This document shows, one piece after another, positions 1 through 6,323 of a stretch of 10,974 nt of DNA; the stretch's first letter is position 1; each line of letters starts with the position of its first letter. The position numbers were made by a program, and so were the translations under genes. The DNA is from Verrucomicrobiia bacterium. GTDB lineage: Bacteria; Verrucomicrobiota; Verrucomicrobiia; CAIQCK01. The notes beneath the pieces are model-generated. The model was not told where the DNA came from and did not search any database. It saw only the letters and a list, made by a program, of their open reading frames with translations. The stretch is taken from positions 1 to 10,974 of the forward strand of contig JAOACV010000005.1 of the NCBI GenBank assembly GCA_026417675.1, read 5' to 3'.

Positions 1-44
1 GCCATACACAGTGCCAAGGTTTTCCCAAAAGACATTCTTTTCAT
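1..44 (-). CDS. N-terminal start of a gene cut by the left window edge (signal-peptide-like)
   Basis: Reading the minus strand from an ATG at 44-42 gives MKRMSFGKTLALCM before the window ends. This is a short basic stretch followed by the beginning of a hydrophobic segment, as in a Sec signal peptide. The start is supported by a GGAGG motif on the minus strand five bases upstream of the ATG. Nothing of the mature protein is visible, so no function can be given. The gene would be divergent from mscL, with about 400 bases between the two starts. A chance ATG behind a chance GGAGG is the alternative. Confidence 0.45.
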   Translation of the reverse strand, partial: MKRMSFGKTLALCM

Positions 45-445
45 ATCGGCCTCCACTGCTGAACTGCGCACCGTCCTCGGTGTCCTTTCTCTGATTCCAT
101 CAAGACCGCGATCGTCCGTGACCGCGTAGTTCCAAAAACTCCAGCGTCAGGAACGCGCTTTCGGATATGTCATGCAACACGGCTTCTCAACAAATTTCTG
201 CATTTTTTCTGAATAGGCTAGGAAATAGCGGCGGGTTACAAAAGCCGCTGATGCAGGTGAGTTTCGGCGCTTGACCCCGGTATTCTGGAACGAGCCGCCG
301 ACGGGGGTGCGCGATTGGGCCGCTGACGATAACCTGCTTGCGTTTTTCGAGTCTTTGGTCACACTCGGCGCGCGTCTGGAGCCGTGAGACGCAACAGGAC
401 GGCAGTCAAACAGCGCCCGGTTAACCTAGGAAAGGAGACCCAAGC
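45..445. other. Intergenic region between divergent starts, with one possible ORF remnant
   Basis: This 401-base stretch lies between the left-edge minus-strand gene and mscL. It holds no convincing complete gene. Positions 170-240 are clearly more AT-rich than the rest of the window, as expected for promoter or leader DNA, but I could not settle on a -35/-10 pair on either strand. A stop-free + strand frame runs from 229 to a TGA at 385-387. It has no ATG, and only TTG at 271 could start it. Its translation ends AFFESLVTLGARLEP, which reads like a genuine protein C-terminus and may be a gene remnant. An 8-base palindrome GGTTAACC sits at 419-426, just before the mscL ribosome binding site. 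Confidence 0.5.
432..437 (+). promoter_or_regulatory. Shine-Dalgarno site of mscL
   Basis: AAGGAG lies eight bases before the ATG at 446. It fixes the start of mscL, which is otherwise split by a frameshift. It is one of the strongest ribosome binding sites in the window. Confidence 0.8.
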
Positions 446-884
446 ATGCTCAAGGAATTCAAGGAGTTCGCCGTGCGAGGCAACGTGGTGGACCTGGCCG
501 TCGGCGTCATCATCGGTGGCGCGTTTGGCAAGGTGGTCAGTTCGGTGGTCAACGACATTCTGATGCCTCCGATCGGCAAGTTGACCGGGCGGGGTGAATT
601 TCAGTGATCTTTTCGTGAATCTGGATCCCGCCAAACGGCTGCCCACCGGCGAGGCGATCACTTCGCTGGCGCAGGCCAAGACCGCCGGCGTGGCCGCCAT
701 CGCTTACGGGCAGTTCATCAACGTCGCCATTGACTTCGCCATCGTGGCCTTCGCCGTCTTCCTGCTCGTCAAAGGCATGAACGCCCTACGCAAGCAACCG
801 GCGGCGGCCCCGGCGCCACCGCCAGAGCCACCGCCGCAGGAAAAGCTGCTGGCGGAGATTCGCGATCCTCTGAAGGCGCGCTAG
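446..884 (+). CDS. mscL: Large-conductance mechanosensitive channel MscL, interrupted by a +1 frameshift
   Basis: MscL is an inner-membrane channel that opens under membrane tension and releases solutes during hypo-osmotic shock. From the ATG at 446 the protein starts [20 protein letters not shown], the family signature of the N-terminal helix and the glycine-rich first membrane helix, and continues to MPPIGKLTG. This frame then stops at 605-607 after 53 residues. The second half continues in the next frame: NFSDLFVNL (periplasmic loop), [20 protein letters not shown] (second membrane helix), a proline-rich linker and a C-terminal helix, EKLLAEIRD. Removing one G from the GGGG run at 591-594 gives TGRVNFSDL and one continuous protein of about 145 residues, a normal length for the family. 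The family is certain. Whether the lesion is real or a sequencing error is open. Confidence 0.9.
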
Positions 885-1030
885 GAGCGCGGCTGGCGCC
901 ACGATCCTTTCAAGACCGCGCCGCGATGGCCGCGCGTTGGTGATGGCGCGGCGGTCGGCGGCGGCGCGCAGACCCTGTTCCACCGGCGTCTTCCCGCAGG
1001 AGCGGGGCGCGGCATGACGCTGGGGTGTCA

Positions 1031-1058
1031 TTGACAAACCTCGCTGCGTCGTTAGAGT
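1031..1058 (+). promoter_or_regulatory. Sigma70-type promoter for the DUF1573 pair
   Basis: A perfect -35 box TTGACA at 1031-1036 is followed after 16 bases by TAGAGT at 1053-1058, a four-of-six match to the -10 consensus. Transcription would begin near 1065, about 50 bases before the preferred ATG at 1114. It is the best promoter-like sequence I found and lies in the gap between mscL and the DUF1573 genes. Confidence 0.6.
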
Positions 1059-1113
1059 CGGCAGCAAGGTCAGGACAGTTAGGCCTAGTTTGCGCTTCCT
1101 GGCAACAGAGAGC

Positions 1114-2149
1114 ATGAGATCACAAGCAATCAAGAGCTGGCCGCTTGCGATCGCCTTGGGCGCCGCGCTGGGCCTTGGGGTCTCCGCGGTTGGGGCCGAC
1201 GCCACGCCCGCGGGGCGGATTGCCTTCGACAGACCCGGCGTGGATTTCGGCGTCGTGGACCAGCGGACGGTGTTGTCGCATGTCTTCACCGTGCGCAATG
1301 TTGGGACCGGGGTGTTGCGAATCATCGCGCTCATGAGCGGCTGCCACTGTGCGTTGGTGGAGATGGATTCGCGCGAGATTCCGCCGGGCGGTCGCGCCCC
1401 GCGTCAAACTGGTCTTCAACACCCACATCTTCGAGGGGCGAATCCGCAAGACGATCACGGTGCGGTCGGATGACCCCACGCAGCCGCTGACGAACTACGT
1501 TTACGAAGCCGATGTGCGCCCGATCTTCGCTTTCTCGCCGCCGGCGGTGGATTTCGGCGTTTTGGAGCCTGGCAAGAGCGTGGAACACGAGGTGGTCTTG
1601 GCTTCAACGAAGCGCAAGAAGTTCGCCATCAAACGCATCGTCTGCGCGAATCCCGGCCTCCAGGTCGAAATCAGCCCCTCAGACCGCGCCAGCTCCAACT
1701 ATCGCCTGAAGGTCGGGTTCACGCCGCCCCAGCGGCCGGGACCGGTTTGCGTGCGGTTCATCGTGGAGACCGACGAGGAAAAGTTTCCCGACCCCAGTCT
1801 GCTAGTGACCGGCACGGTCGCAGGCGCCGTGCGCGTGGAGCCTGCGGCGCTGTTTCTGGGCATGGTGCGCCAAGGCGAGAGATTCCCGCCGAAGACGCTC
1901 ACGGTGCGCAACGCGGGGCCGGAGCATGTTGTAATCCGGTCGGTGGACCCCGGCGACCCGGCGTTGCATGCGACGGTGACGACCAACGCGCCGGGACGCG
2001 AGTTCCGGGTTGATTTGACCGCGCGCGAGCCGTTGCCGGCGGGCTGGATGCGAAGGACGTTGCGCATTTTCACGAGCGAGTCTGATCTGCCGCTGGAAGT
2101 GGCCGTCAGCGGCGTGGTCCGCGCTGCGGAGGGGACCACACCCAGATGA
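1114..2149 (+). CDS. Secreted DUF1573-family protein, first of a tandem pair, interrupted by a +1 frameshift
   Basis: The ATG at 1114 gives MRSQAIKSWPLAIALGAALG and a hydrophobic stretch ending near ADA, a good Sec signal peptide. A TTG at 1090 would add eight unhelpful residues. The N-terminal domain (about 35-130) matches DUF1573: GRIAF..PGVDFGVVDQ, then FTVRNVGTGVLRI, then the cysteine motif GCHC (Cys77, Cys79), then EIPPGG. DUF1573 domains have an immunoglobulin-like beta fold; their role is not established. After PPGGRA the frame is lost. Dropping one C from CCCC at 1397-1400 restores RVKLVFNT and a continuous protein of 344 residues. The rest holds two further repeats of similar design (DFGVLEPGKSVEHEV; FLGMVRQGERFPPKTLTVRN). 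It aligns throughout with the next gene, including both Cys positions. Confidence 0.8.
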
Positions 2150-3186
2150 GGAGGCTCAACGCATTGCGACGGCGCGGAAGGCCATCGGGCGCGTTTTCTT
2201 TTCTGCCGCTTTGCGCCCTTGTGGCGGCCGTGGCGGACGAGCCGGGACGAATCGCTTTCGACGAGCCGGGGCTGGATTTCGGAACGGTGGACCAACAAGC
2301 GACCGCGACGCGCTTGTTGACGGTGCGCAATGTGGGGGCGGGCACTCTGCGCATCATTGATCTGGTTTCCGATTGCGGGTGCGCAAGAACGGAGCCGGAC
2401 GTGCGCGAGATTCCGCCGGGCGGCGCGGGACAGCTCAAGATCACGTTCCTCAGCGGTAACCTCCTGGGCTCGATCAACAAGACGGTGACGGTGCGTTCGA
2501 GCGACCCGGTGCACCCGGCGAAGGATCTCTTCATCCGCGCCAACGTGGTGCCGGTTTTTGTCTTTACGCCGCCGATGCTGGACTTCGGCAAGATCGAGCG
2601 CGGTCGAACCGCCGGCGGCGAAGTCGTTCTGCGCGAAACCCAAGGAAAACCGTTTCTAGTCAGGAGAGTCGTAACTCCGACGCCGGACGTGGCGGTTGCG
2701 TGCGAGCCGATTGCCGGCAGCCACGGCGCGGCCTACCGCCTCAAGATTGCGCTGGCCGCGCCCCGGAAGCCTGGCCCCGCGTTCTTCAACATCGTGTTGG
2801 AAACCGACCGGGCCGAGAGGCCGAACCTCCAGTTGATGGTGATGTGCGATGTGGTCGGCCCGGTGCGAGTCTCGCCGTCAACGGTCTTTCTGGGCATGGG
2901 GCTGGAAGGAACGCTGTTTGCGCCGAAAACGATCACGGTGCGGAACACGGGGCCGGCCCCGATTGAGATCAAGTCGGTGGACCCCGGTCACCCGTCATTG
3001 AGGGCGACGGTGACCCCGGTGGTGCCCGGTCGTGAATTCAACATCACGTTGACCATGCAACGCCCATTGCCTGTCGGCTCGGAGCGCCGCACGATGCGCA
3101 TTGTTACGACGGACTCCGATGAACCCGTCGAAGTGGCGCTGGTTGCCATCGTGCGCAAGCGCGACCCTTTCGGCCCCAGTCCATGA
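2146..3186 (+). CDS. Secreted DUF1573-family protein, second of a tandem pair (intact)
   Basis: This is an intact protein of 346 residues. It begins with a basic stretch rich in Arg and a hydrophobic segment (SFLPLCALVAAVA, about 18-30), so it is probably exported. Residues 34-134 form a classic DUF1573 domain: IAFDEPGLDFGTVDQ, LTVRNVGAGTLRI, the DCGC motif with Cys77 and Cys79, EIPPGG and TVRSSDPVHP. Two more immunoglobulin-like units follow, starting near DFGKIERG (146) and VFLGMGLEG (247). The ATG overlaps the stop of the upstream paralogue as ATGA, so translation is probably coupled. A GGAGG lies 13 bases upstream, rather far. The two genes share stretches of identical DNA, for example around EIPPGG, which points to a tandem duplication. 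The family is clear; the function is unknown. Confidence 0.85.
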   Translation: MRRLNALRRRGRPSGAFSFLPLCALVAAVADEPGRIAFDEPGLDFGTVDQQATATRLLTVRNVGAGTLRIIDLVSDCGCARTEPDVREIPPGGAGQLKITFLSGNLLGSINKTVTVRSSDPVHPAKDLFIRANVVPVFVFTPPMLDFGKIERGRTAGGEVVLRETQGKPFLVRRVVTPTPDVAVACEPIAGSHGAAYRLKIALAAPRKPGPAFFNIVLETDRAERPNLQLMVMCDVVGPVRVSPSTVFLGMGLEGTLFAPKTITVRNTGPAPIEIKSVDPGHPSLRATVTPVVPGREFNITLTMQRPLPVGSERRTMRIVTTDSDEPVEVALVAIVRKRDPFGPSP

Positions 3187-3308
3187 GTCGAACCAAGCGC
3201 GCCTTTTTGCCGGCGCGATCCCAACGCGAAAAAAAAGAAAAAAAAATGCTGGACACGTCTGTTGCGAGCCACGAAAATTGCACCGTTCAATCACGGAGGA
3301 AGATGATC
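3187..3308 (+). other. Leader of the PagL-like gene, with a small hairpin and an oligo-A tract
   Basis: A 6-bp stem CGCGCC/GGCGCG (3198-3203 with 3212-3217, loop TTTTTGCC) is followed by eight A, one G and nine A (3229-3246). The open frame of the next gene extends back through this stretch to an ATG at 3183 that overlaps the DUF1573 stop. That extension would encode a lysine-rich, non-signal-like N-terminus (EKKEKK) ahead of an otherwise good signal peptide, so I treat it as untranslated leader. There is no T-run after the hairpin, so it is not a normal intrinsic terminator. Confidence 0.45.
3295..3300 (+). promoter_or_regulatory. Shine-Dalgarno site deciding the start of the PagL-like gene
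   Basis: GGAGGA stands three bases before an ATG at 3303 and nine before an ATG at 3309. The spacing favours 3309, which also gives a clean signal peptide. No comparable site precedes the upstream in-frame ATGs at 3183 or 3246. Confidence 0.65.
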
Positions 3309-4040
3309 ATGCGAGAAAACTCAGCGAAGAATCGTTATCACCTGTGGTGGTGTTCCCTAGGATCGGCCGTGACACTGGCCGCCGTCTGCGGAACCGCGCC
3401 GCTTCAAGCGGGCGATCCTCCGGCACTGTGCGATGCCACCCGATCGGGACTTTGTGACGCCACCAAGCCCGCGCCGGCGCCCAAACTGGTGAAGGAACCC
3501 GAGCCATCCCAATGGACTATGGAGGTGGGCAGCGGCGTGCTGTTTTCCAACGTCCGGGAATTCCATTCGGACGGCTATACGCTGGTGCCGGCGTTCATCA
3601 TGGCCTCCTTGAAACTGGACGAGCCTTCCGAAGATGAGGGTTGGTGGCGGGGTTACTCCGAGTTTGCGTTTCGAGCCTACGGCATGGCAGTCACCGACGG
3701 CCCGGAGTCTCGGATCCTCGGGATGAACTTTGGACCGCGGTATAACTTCACGCGGCCGGGTTGGAAAATCGTGCCGTTCATCGGCGGGACGGTGGGCTTT
3801 GGTTTCGCCGACTCGCGACACAGGTATTTCCGAGACGGGAGCCAATGGGGCCTGGCGCAGGACTCCAACTTCCAGTTTGGGGCGAACGTGGGCCTGCGTT
3901 TCGACATCTCGGAGCGGGCGTTCATCCGTCTGATGGGCGAATACATTCACATGTCGAGCCTCGGTCTGTGCGATTCGGATCGCGATGACCGTCCGATTGA
4001 CGCGATGGGGCCGCATCTGAGCTTCGGCTGGCGTTTCTAG
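3309..4040 (+). CDS. PagL-like acyloxyacyl hydrolase (lipid A 3-O-deacylase family), outer-membrane beta-barrel
   Basis: The predicted protein has 243 residues. An N-terminal signal peptide (about 1-34, ending APLQA) precedes a short linker containing a duplicated LCDAT motif (positions 40 and 48). From residue 68 alternating polar and apolar strands suggest a small beta-barrel: TMEVGSGVLFS, GMNFGPRYNF, PFIGGTVGFGF, FQFGANVGLRFDIS. It ends SFGWRF, with the terminal Phe typical of outer-membrane proteins. EYIHMSS (His214, Ser216) fits the His-x-Ser active-site motif of PagL, which removes the 3-hydroxy acyl chain of lipid A. PagL uses a Glu as third residue; here only Asp residues (for example 227 and 231) follow at a suitable distance. 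A non-enzymatic barrel remains possible. Confidence 0.6.
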   Translation: MRENSAKNRYHLWWCSLGSAVTLAAVCGTAPLQAGDPPALCDATRSGLCDATKPAPAPKLVKEPEPSQWTMEVGSGVLFSNVREFHSDGYTLVPAFIMASLKLDEPSEDEGWWRGYSEFAFRAYGMAVTDGPESRILGMNFGPRYNFTRPGWKIVPFIGGTVGFGFADSRHRYFRDGSQWGLAQDSNFQFGANVGLRFDISERAFIRLMGEYIHMSSLGLCDSDRDDRPIDAMGPHLSFGWRF

Positions 4041-4077
4041 ACAGACACGGCTCCCGACAGCGCCGTTCTCGCCATGC

Positions 4078-4095
4078 CCGGCGGTCGTCCGCCGG
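4078..4095 (+). terminator. GC-rich hairpin after the PagL-like gene, possible terminator
   Basis: CCGGCGG and CCGCCGG form a perfect 7-bp stem around a TCGT loop, about 37 bases after the stop of the PagL-like gene. No T-run follows directly, so it is not a textbook intrinsic terminator. A second palindrome, AGCCGGCCGGCT at 4124-4135, is followed by five T (4135-4139), but it leaves no proper loop. Together they make transcription end plausible somewhere in this gap of 227 bases. Confidence 0.35.
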
Positions 4096-4267
4096 CAACA
4101 TCCCCTGCCCCGCCCAGCGGTAGAGCCGGCCGGCTTTTTCGCGAAACAGGCTTGGGGTTTTCCGAATCGCCGGCTGTGGGCCGGGACGCTGGTTGCCGCC
4201 TCGATCCGCTCTCCCTCGGTTTTCACTAACGCGGCGGGCCGAGAAGCGTTATGCTGCCCGCACATCC

Positions 4268-6316
4268 ATGAAACCAAGACAGTTCCGGTGGCTGGCGTTG
4301 ACGCTCTGGGCGACCGCTTTTGCGAGCATCTCGGACGGCATTGAGGACGATGTGGCCCGTCTTATCCGCCAAGCGGGCAACGCGAACAGTGATGAAGCGC
4401 GCCTTGCCAGCTTGAAACAGTTACAGCAGCTTCCCAACCTCGATGGGCGGTTGCGCGCCGACTTGGACAAACTCGTCGCGGAGGCGGACCGCTACGCGCA
4501 TGACAAGAACCTGAACTACTTCGGCAGACATTTCAGGAAGTCGCTCGACTACGACTTCGGCATCGCGCCGGACTCGCCGCTGCAACCGATGGTCAGTTTC
4601 TACCGCGGACGCATGTTGACGTGGCTGACGCTGGAGTCGGGCGGCCTCTGGAACAATCGGAACAAGCGCCGGGAGATGCTCGACAAGGCGCGGCAGTGTT
4701 TTGAGCGAACCGTGGCGGCATTCCCGGAGAATCGCGTCGCGGCGATGTATCTCGGCCGGCCGATTGCCGCGCCGAAACGATACGACGCGCCGCCCAACGC
4801 GCCGGCCTGGGCGGCGGCCCAGCGCGAGGCCATGGAGCGGCTCGCGGACATCATCGAGTGGTGGATTGACCATCGGATGCGCGAGGACGGCCAGTATGGC
4901 GGCGGCTGGGGCGACGATTGCGAGATGTGGCGCTGGTGGGTGCCGGCGCTGATCGGCTTCGACGACCCGAAGATCACCCGGGCGCAGGCGCGCTTCTCCA
5001 ACGCGCTGTTGGGGCTGCCGCACATGCAGAAGGGCTACAGCACCATTCTGACCGACGTGGAGCACAGCGCGGAGGATTCCTCGGACGCCATGACGCCGAT
5101 GATGCACCTCGACCCGGACAATCCGGTCTGGCGCGACCGCGCGCTGAGGCTGGCGGAGTTGATGGAGACGCTGTGGACGGGCCGGAATGAGCGCGGCCTG
5201 ATGCAGTTCAAGAGCACCTATTTCACGGCCGACCGGGTGGACCCGACGCCGCAGCGCGCCTGTGACACAACCTATCATCCCCGCGCGATGCAGCCGGCGC
5301 TGCTCTACTGGCAGCGCACCGGCGACGCGCGGCTGACGCGCCTCTTCAGCGCGTGGATGGACACGTGGGTGGACGCGGCGGCGCGCGCCGAGCGCGGCAA
5401 ACCGGCGGGCGTGCTTCCCTCGGCGATTCATTGGCCGGACGGCCGGGTCGGCGGCCTCGGCCCGGACTGGTGGGACCCGCAGAACCACGGCGAGCACACG
5501 CTCTACCAGTTCCCAAGCGCGCTGAGCCTGATGACGCACACGCTGCTGCTGACGTGGCACATGACGGGAAATACCAACTATCTTGCGCCCATCCGATCCA
5601 TGGCGGCGTTGCGGCTGAAACATCAGCGCGGCCAACTGCGATCCTCATCCGCGCCCGGCGATGACGCGTGGTGCGCCGCCCGCATCAACCTCTCCAGCGT
5701 GCTGGCGAAACACAAATTCCTGACCGACAGCCCGGAGTTTGACGCGCTGCTGGGCGCGGAGGGAGGCCCCTTGGCAGGCGCGCCGAATCCGAAGACGCGC
5801 GCCCAACTCGCGAAGGCGCTGCAAGAAACCGCCGACGCGCTGGCGGTCAACTTCGAGGGTTACACCAGCGAGGTGCGCTACACCGACCGCGTGTTGAGGT
5901 TTCCCACGCTGTTCGGCGAGAACGGGATGTTCGAGAAGGCCATTCCGTCCATCCGCAAACCGAACATCGAGTTGCTCTACTCCGCCGCCACGGGCGATCC
6001 GGGCGACGCGCTCTACTTCCCGCTCAACGCCGTGCGCTGGCTGACGCCCCCGCGCGAACTGGCCGCGCTCGTGACCGCCAGTCGTCCCGACCACTTCGCC
6101 GCGGAGTTGTTCCACTTTGGCAAGACCGCCCGCGCGATGTCGGCGGAGTTGTATCTGTTGCGGCGCGGGGAGTATCGGTTCGACCTGGTCGCCCCGCAGA
6201 CGGGCCGGACGCTGGCGAGCGGAACGTTCGTCATGAAAGGCCCGCGGGCGCGAATCAACTTCGACCTGCCGCCCCGCACGCTTTGTCAGTTGAGCGTGCG
6301 CGGTTCGGCGGGTTGA
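4268..6316 (+). CDS. Secreted protein of unknown function, 682 residues, probably alpha-helical toroid plus C-terminal beta domain
   Basis: I chose the ATG at 4268 because it gives MKPRQFRWLALTLWATAFAS, a plausible signal peptide; the frame stays open upstream to a TTG at 4193. No clear Shine-Dalgarno precedes it. The mature part starts with a helical region (25-80). Residues about 110-480 are rich in Trp, Tyr and His and show paired helices such as PALLYWQRTGDARLTRLF and LMTHTLLLTWHMTGNTNYL, resembling (alpha/alpha) toroid folds of glycoside hydrolases and polysaccharide lyases. Striking motifs are QYGGGWGDDCEMWRWW (209-224), EHSAEDSSDAMTPMMHLDPD (265-284) and DWWDPQNHGEHTLYQFP (400-416). 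From about 600 the sequence looks like beta strands. I cannot assign a family. A carbohydrate-active role is a guess from fold resemblance. Confidence 0.75.
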   Translation: MKPRQFRWLALTLWATAFASISDGIEDDVARLIRQAGNANSDEARLASLKQLQQLPNLDGRLRADLDKLVAEADRYAHDKNLNYFGRHFRKSLDYDFGIAPDSPLQPMVSFYRGRMLTWLTLESGGLWNNRNKRREMLDKARQCFERTVAAFPENRVAAMYLGRPIAAPKRYDAPPNAPAWAAAQREAMERLADIIEWWIDHRMREDGQYGGGWGDDCEMWRWWVPALIGFDDPKITRAQARFSNALLGLPHMQKGYSTILTDVEHSAEDSSDAMTPMMHLDPDNPVWRDRALRLAELMETLWTGRNERGLMQFKSTYFTADRVDPTPQRACDTTYHPRAMQPALLYWQRTGDARLTRLFSAWMDTWVDAAARAERGKPAGVLPSAIHWPDGRVGGLGPDWWDPQNHGEHTLYQFPSALSLMTHTLLLTWHMTGNTNYLAPIRSMAALRLKHQRGQLRSSSAPGDDAWCAARINLSSVLAKHKFLTDSPEFDALLGAEGGPLAGAPNPKTRAQLAKALQETADALAVNFEGYTSEVRYTDRVLRFPTLFGENGMFEKAIPSIRKPNIELLYSAATGDPGDALYFPLNAVRWLTPPRELAALVTASRPDHFAAELFHFGKTARAMSAELYLLRRGEYRFDLVAPQTGRTLASGTFVMKGPRARINFDLPPRTLCQLSVRGSAG

Positions 6317-6323
6317 CGCGCGG

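Noticed and set aside
591..1400. Programmed ribosomal frameshifting in mscL and the first DUF1573 gene
   Set aside because: Neither site has a recognised slippery codon pattern, a strong downstream structure or a family precedent. Two single-base excesses in G/C runs fit sequencing error better.
1699..2643. Open frame of 314 codons on the minus strand opposite the DUF1573 pair
   Set aside because: It spans the junction of two clear DUF1573 genes on the other strand and shows no family features.
3183..3308. N-terminal extension of the PagL-like protein from the ATG overlapping the DUF1573 stop
   Set aside because: The extra 42 residues are highly charged, encoded partly by the A tract, and would bury the signal peptide. 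A strong GGAGGA supports the start at 3309.
4124..4139. AGCCGGCCGGCT followed by five T as an intrinsic terminator
   Set aside because: A perfect palindrome without a loop leaves only about four base pairs once a loop is allowed, and the T-run is short. I mention it only as weak support for a terminator in this gap.
4421..5635. Open frame of 404 codons on the minus strand opposite the secreted-protein gene
   Set aside because: Extreme Arg, His and Val content with no domain; the + strand frame has a signal peptide and normal protein composition.
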